A DNA stretch of 64,000 nucleotides from Apteryx mantelli (lineage: Eukaryota > Chordata > Aves > Apterygiformes > Apterygidae): the NCBI RefSeq assembly GCF_036417845.1, contig NC_089981.1:77541268-77605267 (forward strand), read 5' to 3'. The position numbers were made by a program, and so were the translations under genes. Shown piece by piece: positions 39,193 to 51,881 of the stretch (its first letter is position 1; each line of letters begins with the position of its first letter). A model generated the notes under the pieces. The model saw only the letters and a program-made list of their open reading frames with translations, ran no database searches and was not told the DNA's origin.

Positions 39193-42100
39193 AAGAAAGT
39201 GCCCCCGCTGTGGCACTGACAGTTTGTCACTGCTGATTTGTGTGGATTTCTGAGCAGGGATCATGGGAAAACGTATCCTAACGATAAGATGAAAACTAGC
39301 AATAGACCAGAGGAACTAAATCTTGCACTTTGTTTTAACGAGTGCTTGGTGACTAATAGCATCAAAAGTTATTTAGAAAGTTTAATGGCTACCTCCTTTG
39401 TGTCCATATTTTCTATATACCGTTCCTTATTCATCTCACGTGTCCGTTTGTGATTTTCATTGCAAAGCCATTTAAGGTGTTATACTAGTTGTTAGTAATC
39501 CTGGCAAACAAATGTATCTGGTCTTATCTTGAAGATGGTGCATAGAGACTGTTAATATATTTACAGATCTAGCTTCTGAATAGACTTTTATTTCAGAATT
39601 TTTAAAGTTATGTTTGAGCATCTTAGCACAGGTAAATAAGTGTTTATTAAGCAACTCGGAGACCTCAGTAGAGGAGCTTGAGGTTTTGAGGGGAGGGATA
39701 CCTTTCAAGAGACTGCTTTTCCCCCCTCCCCCCCCCAATTGTTCATGTGCACTAGGACTGTTCCTAAATAATTTTTGGAAATACCTTCTTGCCCAAAGCA
39801 TTCTTTTAATCAGCTGAGACGATTCTGTTTTAATCGTTTGGTATGCCACTGTGTACTTTTATGTGATTCAATACATATATTTATTGTAACTTGTCTAAAG
39901 CAGTTATCATTTAAGCTCTGCCTTCCATTATTGTCAAATGGCAATTTCTGCCACTCAGTGGCACAGCATTTATTTTTAGCTGTACAGAGTTTAAGATCTT
40001 TGAGGTATAATAAGATTTTTCTGTATTTGTTATTCTTTGTAGAAATAGTTTTACAAAGAAGTGTGTTTAGCATAGGGTGAGATTTTTCTTTTGGACTTGA
40101 TCTCTGTGTATTGATGGTTTTACAACATAAAACAAAGTTTTAAGGGTTTTGGTAATATTCCCTACCATGCTGCCTGTTTGATTCTGTGGGTTGTTTAAAC
40201 CACAGCTGTTTATAGAGTATTTGGCTCCTAGACTTCCCTTCCTCTCCCCCCAAGGCATACAGCTGTATAGAACAGGATTGGATGATAGCCTATAGTGGAA
40301 TATCCCCAAAGCATACAACAAAAGTTCAATAGGGCAAAACAATGTTAGGTTCGTATGGTGTATGCATCACGTAACAAACCTTGCCTATGCCCTATCTGTT
40401 TCTTCGGTATGTGTTCAGGAATATGTTCCAGCGGGACTGATATGCTGAAGAGCTAACATTTTCAGCAGTTAGTCTCAAGCACTAGGTAAAACTGATTTGG
40501 CAGTTTGCCTTCCTTGATTTGGAAGAACAGAGATTTTCATATTACGAAAAGAATTTGGATTTTTTTGAACAACTAATCCTCTGGATCACAGAATTTCTTG
40601 ATGGCTTTAAATGGACAGTATTCAACCTATTTTTCAAAGCTTTCTAGGGCTGTTGTGTTTGGAATTTTATTTCGAACATTTGCAAAAATGGTGCTTTAAT
40701 CAAACTAGTTGCATATAAAATCAGGATGGATTGACTTTTGCATCAGGTATGTAAATGAAGTCTGGGGGCTTTGGTGCCTTTTTTTTTTTTTAAGCTGGTG
40801 TGCCAACTTCTTACATCTTAATTTGAAACCTAATTTTTGTTCGTGGCTTGCATTTCTAATTTTCTTTTCTGAAGAGAAATTAATTTTTTAATTATTTTTT
40901 TCAATGGTTGCATCAATTCATTTGGTATAGCAAGTAGATATACCTTTTAGGTGCCGTTTGCACCAATGTGGTGCTATTTGCTAACTAGAAAGATGCACTG
41001 TGTGTACTTTTAAAGCAGCTGTATAACTTGTTCATGTTTTTACCTCTCTGTTATTTCCTATTTCCAGTTTTTATTGACATTTTGTCTGCTTATGTTTGGG
41101 AATTGGAACTTCCCCTTGCATCTAAAGCAAATATACATTAGTACTGAAAAGATTAGCTTAATTGTGTTATGTACCTTTTTTGTTATGCTTTTAAAACTAA
41201 TTGAATTGATTAAAGAAATGCTCAATATTTGCACCAAACACTACAATTTTTTTTAACCTAAAAAGATATACTTTTGAAAACCATAATGCTATGTCCCTCA
41301 GGTTCTTCAACAGGGATGACTACTTGTATCCCATATATGAAGTGCAAGGTCTTTGGTTTGCAGTTTATTTGGGTACTTGTTATCTTCTGTTTACTAATCA
41401 TGCTTTTAGATTCTCTGAATCCTTCCTGAATGGAAACAGAACAATGAAAGCAAAGGTTTTTCTAATCAAAAGAAATAAAGTGCTTTTTGGAAAATGGGTA
41501 TCAGCAGTTGCTCCACTGAAAACTGAGAGCATGTAATGCAGAAAATGATATTATGCTATAGTTCGTCTTTTGTTTCAGACAGTTTTTCTCAGCTTTTTTT
41601 TTTTAAGTTCCTTAAACTTTGAGAGGACTCCAGTGTTCATGAATGTGTATGTGTAATACAGAATTATTAAAATAAAAATGTATTGGATTTTTTGAAGATA
41701 AAATGGTGCTTCAGGCTGATCAGAGAGAAATTACAAATGAAAATCAAAGATTAAAGTAAATTAAGAAAAGCCATCAGTTATTCAGATTCTTCATCTCCAT
41801 ATATAAATGTTTTGAAATAATGTTTTGAACATTGTTTATCTGTTTTTAATCACAATTAGTTAACGGATAGCCAGAGTGCTATGCGGGTAACAAAGGTAAC
41901 AAATTTGACTTTTCTGGGTGGGGTTTTTGCTTTTTTTGTTTGTTTTTTGACAAATGTCACCCTGCTGCTTGTGGTGGTCTTTCAGCAAACACAAAACAGC
42001 ATGAATACACTCACAGTCCAGGCCTGGGCATTCTGATCATCACTGCCAATGCTAAGTTCCCATGCAACCTCAGAGTGCAGATCTGATCTGTGACTAAAAA

Positions 42101-42479
42101 GAATCAAATGTCAGTTTGTCAGTGAAGTAAACCAGTTAAAACAAAAAATGTAAAAGATTCCAAGGAGTAAATGGAAACCAAGCCTTATGCTACCAAAGTT
42201 TAGCTCTGAAATCAAGCAAAGGATGTCAAACTACAGTTCAAGAATCTCAAGGGTGCAGTACTCTGAGCTGAGACATCTTTGACCATTGTCAGGATTGATG
42301 TGTTGCACATCAAGTGTGTTGCCCAAAGCTAGGATAAAACAATTCTTTAGAAGATGAAACTTGAGCTGTGTATGTAAGCAACTAACAGGAAATGCAAGCA
42401 AAGCTTTGTGTCATGAAAAATAAGTGTTGGCAAGAAAGGTGAAAGAGCTTCAGCAAGTTGATCAGTCTTCTGAAAAGGC

Positions 42480-44330
42480 CTATGACTATAAAACCTGCAA
42501 TGGTGCACCACCTCACTGTGAAGAGGGCAAGATTGTCTTCATTCTTAGTAGCAAACTTCTCAATCACTAATGCAATTCAAACTCCATGTTGTGTCTGACA
42601 AAGCATTAATGAAACTCCATAATTATGCATCAAGAACAGCTAGCAGTAACATCGCTGTATATAAATGCAAAGTCAGTTGCTAAACAAGTACCACCACAAA
42701 GTAAGTCAGTATGTGCTGATGACACATGTGCCAAAATATATACACTTTGTCATTACCACCTAGCTGAAAAGTTAGTCTTTTTATTTATCGTTATAATGAC
42801 ATGAATCCTCAAAGCTTGAGGATGCAGCTCTTGCCATCTTAACAAATAGAAGCATAATAGATTATGCTGTGATTACCACTGTAGTATCCTGTGCCCCTCA
42901 ACCATTGAAAGAATCTTTAATGAAAGAATGATGAACGTACTTGCTAGAAAGGCAACTGAAAATATCATTGTAGCATGCCAATCCAGGTATCATTCTGGTA
43001 AATGATTTTGTTGCAAATGTGGAGAAGTACAATAAACATCTAAATGTGTTCTGTGTCAGCCTAGCAAAAGCCTTCACCGCTATCAGCCAGATCTTTAGAG
43101 TCTCCACCACAAACTGGCCATTCAAATGATCTTGTAGCTGTGAAACTAGTGAACAATAATAGCATTGTGGCAAAAATTCTCAACAAAAGTTGGAACCTCA
43201 GAACCGTTTGCTATCAAAAATGGTACCCAGAAAGCATGTTGATTTCTTGCTTTTCTTTAACTGTTTTGTTTATAAAGCAATGCCCCTTTTTTATGTCTGG
43301 GTGGTTAAGAATCCATATCCAGTTTTGTATAGTTTGCCTTGAGTCTTTGCTGATTGAAAATATGTAAGTTAAAAGTCGTAGCTAATTGCTCCACAACAAA
43401 CTCCTTGCCAGTGATTGTGTGCTACTTGCATGAACTGGAAGAATCATAAATTATTGCACTGTCTTGATAGCTCTGCCAAGCAATTTGTCTTGAACACCAT
43501 AATAAAGAAAGTTTGTTCTAACATTGTCCTGTTGGAAAGCATGTTGAACTGGTGATGTTAACAATGCAGCACTGAATCAGCGGACAAATGCTGCTATCCT
43601 GGTAGCATGCTCTTGAACACTGTGATGAAGGAAATCGTGAGGAGAAAACAGACCTGGTGCAACTATTGTAAAATCATAATAGTGTCTCTGGAATGAAATA
43701 TGGGACTTTAAACAAAAGTAAATATACTCTGCAGTTGTCATCCTTCTACATTATTACAAATCATGGAAAATTCAGACATTATCGCATGCCTCAGGGTTGT
43801 GTGTGCAGTGAAGGTGTCCTTTGTATAGTAAAAGAACTGATGTCTTAAACACTGCCAAATAACTGGAATCTTGAAGCAGTCAGTGTAGCTGAGCCTGTAT
43901 GAATGTTTTGATAGGGGAATATATTGGATAAGCTTATTCAAAGCTATTATCTGTAACTAGCTAAATTATGATAGCAACTTTGACTAGAGAAAAACTTAAA
44001 GGTACTAGTAACATATGTCTTCAGGTGTTTCAAGATGTGTTATGTGGTGCTCATTTCAGGCTGAATGCCATAGCAGACTATCTTGCACTGTGGTCTGAGA
44101 ACAGGTATTGATGCTGTTAAAGTCCAAGAGCAGACCTAACTGCACCACTGAATACAGGAGGCACTAAAAGAATATGCTTGTAGTAAATACAGGAAGGAAG
44201 GGAACCAATCCTTTTCCGCCCTACTGGAGGAGAATATGGCACCTTAAGAATTATAGAGACACACTTGGAGGATTAAGGACAGCCTACCTTACCCACATTG
44301 ATTACAATGAAAAGTTAAGTGCAAGTGAAC
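42480..44330 (+). pseudogene. Decayed non-CR1 LINE endonuclease/reverse-transcriptase remnant
   Basis: Translating across frameshifts recovers, in the expected order, pieces of a LINE reverse transcriptase of the RTE/jockey-like type (whose hallmarks include KAFDT, NGVKQGC and YLGSTL). The pieces are KAYDYKTCNGAPP (42473-42511), NRLCCDYH then IERIFNERMMNVL (42856-42945, fingers), SLAKAF (43058-43075, the catalytic block with its Asp lost), SEPFAIKNGTQKAC (43198-43239), STTNSL (near 43396), CYPGSMLLNTVMKEIVRR (43592-43644), LKQSV (near 43870) and KNYRDTL (44246-44266). Many stops and frame changes mark it as long dead. CR1 has different wording at all these motifs, so this is another family, which I cannot name with certainty. 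It has the same orientation as PPP2R5C, within intron 2. Confidence 0.6.
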
Positions 44331-46383
44331 ATACACAGCACAGCTGTTCACCTACAGGCTTTAGCCCCAAAGTAATCTGCTGTCACCAGAAGATGACTTT
44401 GTGTATAAGGGGTCATACTGTGTGACTGCATTGGTGAGCAACAGTGTATGGTACTTTTAGAAGGGGTACGTCTGTTCTGCATGGAGTTCACAATGAGATC
44501 TCCTGTCATTGCCAAGCAATTGCAGTAAACAGTATTGAATGGAACTGGAATTCCATAGGTATTCATGCACTTCATGCAATTCCAATCAGTTGTTTTTTGA
44601 TTCAAGGTGGTGAGCTGCTACATAGAGATTGCGTGATCCTGGAAGATCTGAAAGTCCTCACTGTAGGATCTAGAACATCTGAAGCTTTGTGATGGCACAG
44701 GGAGAGAGGGGAGGGGGAGTGGAGGATTTCAGTACTTGTGCCTCAGTCCCAACTGCTTGATTGCTACTGGGCTATATGCCAGATATGGTCCTCCCTGGGC
44801 CCTCCCTCGGAGCAGTCAATGAAGATCCACAAAGGGTAGAGCAGGTATTTCATCAGCGCTAAGGCTGAGTTTGAGATTCTTGGAGTGTTCAGAGATTTTC
44901 ATGCTGCTTTGAAGTCAGTGCAGTAGGGAAAAACTGAATGTAAGGCTCTATTTAGATCTTAACTGCTCTCCACTCAGTTTGACTCCTTGATCTTTTATTT
45001 TAGCTCTTACCTCAAGAGATTAAACAAAGCTCAACCTCTCAGCCTCATTACTTTGATTACTTATTGGGCCTCAACCCCTTAGCCAGTTTATTTTAAATTA
45101 CATACTGGCCCTCACACATTTTTGAAAATGAAGTTGTAAATGTCCCTTTCACATTTTCTCCTGTTGGTCGTTTAGATTTAGTGAATTGTATTTCAGTTTT
45201 CAGTTTTATTTTTGTAAATAACTGTTTTAGGTACCATCCAGAACATTTCAAAGCCCCTTCTGAGACTGTCTTAGCAAGAAATGAGCTCTTCTGGGTGCTG
45301 TAGATTAGACATCCATTTATCATAATGAAAAATAATTCCATAGAGGCTACTTACTATACCAAAATGAAAAGAAGAGAGGGATCTATTTGCATTAATATAA
45401 ACATTCTCCATCTATTCTCAGGTTCAAAATAATGAGTCCCATCAAGAGCATTCTGGTGCAATACCAGAAATGGTATTGGTTTGCCTCTTTCAAAACACCT
45501 GCCTTTAAATTGCATATGACAATTCTTTTTTCACTTCTTGCATTTGACTGGCAATCTTAATTATTTGTTATTTGGTTTGAGGTTCAACTATCTCTTTTTT
45601 TCCTCCATTGTTTTTTATCAGGGTTCTTGCTAGTATGTGGCTTGCTGCTTCCATCCTGTGTTGGTTTTACATGTTGGTACAAACTTGAATTCAGAGTGAT
45701 ACTCCTTCTAAGGAAGAAATTTGCAGGTGTATGCTAGACACCTTTGCATCAAGAAACACCATGTAGGGTACTGACCAGCACCATGTTTTCTTGTGTTGAC
45801 AAGGGGGTGGGGGAGAGAGGAAGAATATCTCTTCCTCTGTGCTGGGAGGTGGTCTGGTTTTGACTGGTACCTAAGCCATCCAGTTTTTAAAATCTTGAAT
45901 GGCAGATGCATTTGGGTGTTTTTATTATCATCTTCAAATCCTTACCTTTCTTGGTCCAGTTTAGAGCTTGCAGCTTATTATAGAGTTTACCCTACTCTAG
46001 ACTTGGCTTAGAAACTCTCTTGATATTGCGGAGCAGAAAGCTTTGGATGCTTTGGTGTAATTCAATTCCTACTGAGTGTGCTTCGAAAGATAAGGTCAGA
46101 CGGTTCTTCTGGTTGCCCCTGTTTGGTCAAGGTAGCTTGAGTACCAGGGCCTCGGGGACTGTCAGGATGGGATGAACTAAGTCTTCTGAAAAACTTTTTG
46201 ACATGAGATGCAGGGTGGACCCTCTTTCCAGGTGCCAGTAACCTGCCTTACATGTCTTAGATTGCTTTTTGGCAAAAGAATAGGCTTTTAGTCCGCTCTC
46301 AGGGAGGTTTGATTTTGGCATTTTGGCTATCCAGAGTGGCTAAACTGTCAGCATGAAGTTCTTGGTTCTATTCTTTTCTACTT

Positions 46384-46401
46384 TATTATTATTATTATTA
46401 A
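46384..46401. repeat. ATT trinucleotide microsatellite
   Basis: About six ATT units in intron 2. Confidence 0.9.
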
Positions 46402-47348
46402 CCATTTATTTGCCTGATCAGAAGGAGCTGGGGTTATCTTTTGGGTAAGCAGTTTATGCCTAGCATTTGTCCTGTTAATGGGAAGTGGTATGGAGGTTAG
46501 AGCTGCTTGAATTAAAAACTGTCGTGTTTGAAGGTGATAGACTTGAATAAAAACAAAAAATCTAACTTTCCTCAAAACAATGATATTAAGGGGGGGGGAA
46601 ATACCTTGTTCTGCTTGATGCACGAGGACTTGTAGGAAGAAGGGATGCAAGGGCTATCCATCTTGAACTCTCATTACTGACAAGAGACCTCCTTCTCTTC
46701 TCCCCTTTTCACTCTCTTGAATTCATTTTAATTCTATTCAAGGGAACCAAAGAACAAACTCTACTTTTTTGATTGTTGTTAAAAGCATGATTTAAAAATC
46801 AAAAGATCACTGGTCTTGTTTGTCTTAGTTGAAACATGTAAAGGTTTAGCTTTTAAAACCAAATCTATCAAAAATCTGAGTGTGTTTGTTTTTTTTAATT
46901 ATGTTCTGAAGAAACACAGTCTCAGTCTGATGGTTTCCAAAGTGATGTGTACATATTTTAAGGATAGATCAGCCACTTCTGGAGTCCAGTGTGTCTACAA
47001 CTGTATTTGGGTAGGAGAGAGTTGTTTGTCAGAAGGAAGGGGAAGTAAATTTAATTCATAATAATGTATCTCTAGCTTGACTGTTTTGCTGTTGAATAAG
47101 TTGAATTCTTCACTGATTAAGCCAATCAGTTATTCTCAGGAGTTGTGGTTTCTGAAGTAGTTTGGTTTGTCGTTGGGAGGAAGCTGAGCTTGGCTCTTCT
47201 GTCTAAATTAACGAACACTATACCTTCATAAAAGGTTTAGTGTGTTGCCTTGAAATCTTTGCAAATGCAGACACAGAATTGTTAGTCTGAACTTGTTTTC
47301 TCATTAGTCTGAGATGGACCTGTAACTTGCTGATATGGTTCATCAAAA

Positions 47349-47365
47349 GTGTGTGTGTGTGTGTG
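47349..47365. repeat. GT dinucleotide microsatellite
   Basis: About eight GT units followed by a run of eight G residues, in intron 2. Confidence 0.9.
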
Positions 47366-47730
47366 GGGGGGGTGTTTAGATTGCTGAGCTGTGCGATTTA
47401 TTTAAGTTGACTTAAGTCATTTTCTCCAGGTGCTCTTCTCTCCAGGGTTGGTTACCTGACAGTTTTAGAGCCAAGTTCTCCCTCGACAGCAGTGTAGTGT
47501 CACTTGCAGAGGTCATCAGTTACAGCTGCGTAGTAGTAGTATTTCAATAATAATAAACTGTATGCTGTTTTAGCCTGTTTGATATGTGCTGGCCGAATGG
47601 TTGACGCATGACTAGAAAGCAGAGATAACCGTAGATGGTAGTAGAAAGAAGAAGAAAATCTATTGGATAAACTGACCAGTGAGTGATCCAGGGCTAGAAC
47701 TACGCTGGAGTCATCCTGCTAGATAGGGCG

Positions 47731-47744
47731 GTTGCCACGGCAAC
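47731..47744. promoter_or_regulatory. RFX-type X-box palindrome in intron 2
   Basis: GTTGCC AC GGCAAC is a full inverted repeat matching the RFX consensus GTNRCC(N0-3)RGYAAC with a 2-nt spacer. It sits in AT-rich intron, so the CG-containing palindrome stands out. Binding is inferred from the motif only. Confidence 0.55.
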
Positions 47745-50148
47745 AAAAATGCTTTCTTGCAACATTTTAATTAGAAATGTCACCCATCTCTTAAATAACG
47801 ACTTTTGGCTAATTTTACTATGTATCTGCAATTTAAAATACTTGGTTCCCTGAGGTGTGTACTACCTTAGTACAGGAAATGTGTTTATGTGTGCAGGCAC
47901 ATGTGTCCACCTGTTATTTCAAACTTGAGAATTTGGTTGGGAATATAGGAAACAGGAAAGTTTGTTTGTTACTCGAAACAGGAAAACTCACAGGTGACAG
48001 TGGAAACTATCCAATTCAGGGGAAAAAAAAAAGTTCAGGCACAATATTGAAAGTGTAGAATCCCATGTAACAATAATGTTTATAATACTCCATAATTAGC
48101 TTTTACTGTCTAATGCATGGCAAATCATAACTTCCTAATTTTTAGTGCTATTTTCCTTTCTGCTTAGCCTCTCTATAACTTTTAGAATGCTTTTTGTTTT
48201 TTAGTTGAGTTAATTGATAAGCTTAATGTCACTTATGTTTCAGCAAAAAGACTGTTAAGCATTTAATGTTTGAAATTAAAAAAAAAATATGCTGAAAAAT
48301 GCAAAATAATAGGTATTACTTGTCTGTAAATAGTTTTAACTTGCCAATGTATGCCATTTTTACTGAAACAAATCCTTGTATGTCTTCAGGAATTTAAAAC
48401 TTGTGGTGCTTAGTGCATTGACTTTTTTCCTTATTTATTCTAAAAGGCTGTAAGCGTTTTTGCTATTATACTGGTAAATTTGCAAAATGGTAATCTTAAG
48501 TGTATTTTGCTTTTACAAACAAGTTGCAAAAAGGTAATGAAAAACCAAATGTTGCTTTCAGTCATATCTTCAGTGCATTCAGTACAGTATACATAATATA
48601 ATACAATTTTTAACCTATTCTTAAAGCATGTGCATTTCTCTCCCACTTAAGGAGTGCTTTCTGCTAGAACAAGTTTTGACTAAAATGACTGTGTGTTAGA
48701 TTTATCTACCTTTAGAGTCACTAAACGGTTATGTGGGGTAACATTTCCTTGTGTGCTGAATGTGTACATTCACAGACCATATGGAAGCTGCTGATGTATA
48801 AGCTATTCTGGAAATCCTTTTCAGAATGTAAGGTAAAGTGATTTCTGTTGTTTTAGTCATATCCCAGTGAAAATGCAACTGATGTTAGTTCGTGCAGGAA
48901 TGAAACACTACCTTCCTAACTACTATACTTAATGAAACTCTAACTGAAGTCATTCAAACTGCTGAAGCAGCACCTTTATAACCTGACTTTCATCCTGAAT
49001 CTCACTTCCGTCTGAACAGGACAAGTGCTGATTTCTTTTTCCTATTTCCTATCATGTGTACACTTATTGAAAAGGAGAATATGGTATTTCCTGTAAGAGA
49101 AAAGTGCTAAGGTGCATTTTCAGATGTGCGTGCTTCAGTGTAAAATAGTTTGCAAATCTTAGTCTTCTACAGCAATTTAAGATCCTGTAAAAAGAATTTG
49201 AATGCTTACAGTAAGATTTTCAGATAAATCAGGGTTGTTTTATATTCTTATAGAATAGCTCACTCAGATGTTTTATTTTTCTTGTAAAGAACCTCTCAAA
49301 ATCATTCATATTAAAAAGAGCTAGCTATTGCCTACTTTAAGCCTGCTTTTTCTATTTCATAAAAGGAATGAGGAAAGCAGTATCACAAGTTCTGCAGGCT
49401 TTTGTTAATTTGTATTTTATTCAGCTTGTGAGAGAGAGAGAGACCACTGTCAAATATAGTTTGGGAAATAGAGCAAACTCTGCAAACCTATAGGTGGGAA
49501 ACATTTTTCTGATGGTATGTTATTTAATTTGTTCTTCCGGTGGTACAGTGATAATCCCATGAGGAATAGTACAGTAAAAGCAACCTGCTCTGAATAGGCA
49601 GTAAACTGCCACAAATCCTTTGTGTACATTTTGGAAGCTGTTGAAGCTTCTAAAATGCTCAGTCCACTACAATGATAAGAACCACTCCTTTAAATTCATA
49701 TTACATCAAAGCCTGAATGCCCTCGCCAAGGTTAAGCCTCTGGCAGTGAGGTGCAGTGCAAATAGGCGGTGAAAGGTGCACCTGCTGTAAATGGAAAGGT
49801 CCTGATCCCTTTGAAGTGGAAGTTAGATAGCAAACACCTTGGAAATCTGGACACCTCAGGCAAATTGAGAGTAACTGAGGAAATACATTATTTGAAAATT
49901 TCTCTTCAGTTGCGGGTAGTGGGCTAGTGCATATAACAGTGATCTGCTCCCACCTAGGGAGGGTTATGGTACAGAAACCACTGAAAAGAGTGAACAGTGA
50001 ATGTTCAGAGGATGAGGATTAGAGTAATTCAATTAAAAACTTATTTTGCTTAATTTCTATAACAAAACGTTTTTAGAAGATTCTCTCATAACAATTTCAA
50101 TTCTAATTAACTTTGTTTTTTGTTTTTTGTTTTTGTTTTTTTTAATAG

Positions 50149-50308
50149 GTATCAAACAAAAAATCAAACAGTACTCCTCCCCCAGCACAGCTATCTAAAA
50201 TCAAAGTACCAGCACCACAGACAGTACTGAAGAAGGAAAAGCGTCAGAGTTCTTCAAGGTTTAATGTTAGCAATAACAGGGAGCTTCAAAAACTGCCAGC
50301 TTTAAAAG
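50149..50308 (+). CDS. PPP2R5C: PPP2R5C coding exon 3 (B56 N-terminal segment)
   Basis: The exon follows a T-rich tract and AATAG (AG at 50147-50148) and ends before a GTATGT donor at 50309. It is 160 nt, entered in phase 0 and left in phase 1. It encodes 53 residues with the landmarks [12 protein letters not shown], a basic stretch [12 protein letters not shown], and [12 protein letters not shown]. These are hallmarks of the B56 gamma/delta group just before the conserved core (the next residues, outside the window, should be the DVPP... segment in gamma). The basic and serine-rich RQSSSRF stretch is a plausible regulatory or localisation element, but that is inference. Exons 1-3 together give 84 codons plus one base. 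Intron 2 before it is about 18 kb and the following intron runs past the internal promoter at 63.5 kb. Confidence 0.95.
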
Positions 50309-51881
50309 GTATGTGTGTGTTGTGTGTGTGGTTTTGTTTTGTTTTTTAATTAGAATGACTCTTGTGGGAGATCATGGGCATGAGATAGAGAACCATCTCA
50401 ACTATGATACTATTTATATCTGAAAAATGTGCATATGTGTATTAAAAATATGCACACACACAAATTCGCTCATGTTAGCGCACTCACATGCACCCTTTTT
50501 TTCTTTCTTTCTTTCACTCCTTATATGAGAACTTCCAGTGTGTTGCCTTCTTGGCAATCCATATAGGATTTATGTAAGTATCTTCAATCTGAACAGTTTA
50601 TGGGAAGGGAAATTCACTCATCTCGCACAAAAGCAGAATATTTGGGCTCTGTATGAAAAATAAGTTGCCATGGAAAGGCTTAAGGTTCAGATAAACCTTG
50701 AAGATAGACTGTATGTTGTCCTCTGCCATGAAATATCAGTCATCTGTCCTCAAATGCTCAAAACTTACAGTTTGTTTGTGCTGAGATATCTCATGGCTTT
50801 AAGAGGTAAGCATGGTCTATTGCTGTTTATTGGTCTGGATTTCCTAAGTATGGGTCAAGCAGGGTGATGTCTTTTAGATGAAAATGAGTTTTTCCCTTCT
50901 CAATTTTAAGACTTTGCGATCTTCTACTTACCATCTTCTGTGAAGAAAAGATGATAAGCCTTCTCATATTAACATAGCTCTCATCTTTTCTTTTTACCAG
51001 TGTCTGTGTTGTGTAGGTACATGCTAGCATAGTGTATTTATGGTAGTTTTTAGCAGTGTTGGAGCAGAATTTTCCAATGGTAGTCAGATGTACTGATCTA
51101 TTGATTATGAATAACTGATTTGCTGTTTAAAAAAAAAAACAAAAAAACCCCACACTCCTAAAAACTGTATGAGGTATGTTTTAAGAGTATTTTAATAGTT
51201 TGAAGCAACATATTTAGATGTCAAGCAATGCTAGAAGTATTATGCATTATATTTGTCTTGCATCGATCGCTCATGACTTATTTCCCACCTACTAGGATTG
51301 CTGAGAATGCTGTTGATCGGTCACACTTTTATCCTAATATGTACACAGATGTATGACTTGACATGCATTTGGTGTGTTGAGTGAAGCTGGGGAATTTTCT
51401 TTTTGGATAGCCATAAGAGTGTTGCTTAATATCTGAGTCTGGACAAGAATTAAAGTGAACTGGCAGGCTGTAATGCAGAAGACTGAGATGATTAAGGCAG
51501 CTTTGACTTGAGTGAAGAGTTAGAAGGAACGTAGCATTCTCTCAAGTTAACTGTGTTTAACCAGTTTCCAGCTTCCAAACTCCAGTTACTGATAACGGGT
51601 AGCTATATATAAATGGCTACAGTAACTGGGAAACCTTTCTTTTATCTCTAGTTGGCAAGGAGGTTGTGCATTTTCCTCAAATGTTGGCTTGATTACTATG
51701 TGTGGCGTGACGTACCTTACGTGAGGCTCTATTTTAAACACAGTACGTAGAATGGGGCTGTTTTCTTGTACTCCAAGTTCTCTATTAGATCGATGTAACC
51801 TGTAGGCTCTAAGTGGCCTGGAGCACGGCTGAGGTACCCACCTTGCGGTCAGTGAGTCCCTTGAAATATTGGGATGGGGAA

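Larger units (their letters stand above)
32057..50148 (+). other. PPP2R5C intron 2 (about 18 kb)
   Basis: The intron is bounded by the GTAAAT donor at 32057 and the TTTAATAG acceptor at 50148. It is mostly AT-rich single-copy-looking DNA. Separately listed items inside it are an old LINE-like scrap near 34.8 kb, T24 (39169-39192) and A17 (37042-37058) tracts, the decayed non-CR1 LINE (42.48-44.33 kb), an ATT repeat (46384-46401), a GT repeat (47349-47365) and an X-box palindrome (47731-47744). No additional coding exon could be supported. The short ORFs scattered through it have no recognisable domains and no splice-site framing. Confidence 0.8.

Noticed and set aside
39472-39849. 125-codon minus-strand frame in intron 2
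   Set aside because: No domain or splice framing. It contains a G-rich homopolymer-derived GGGG stretch and lies in intron sequence.
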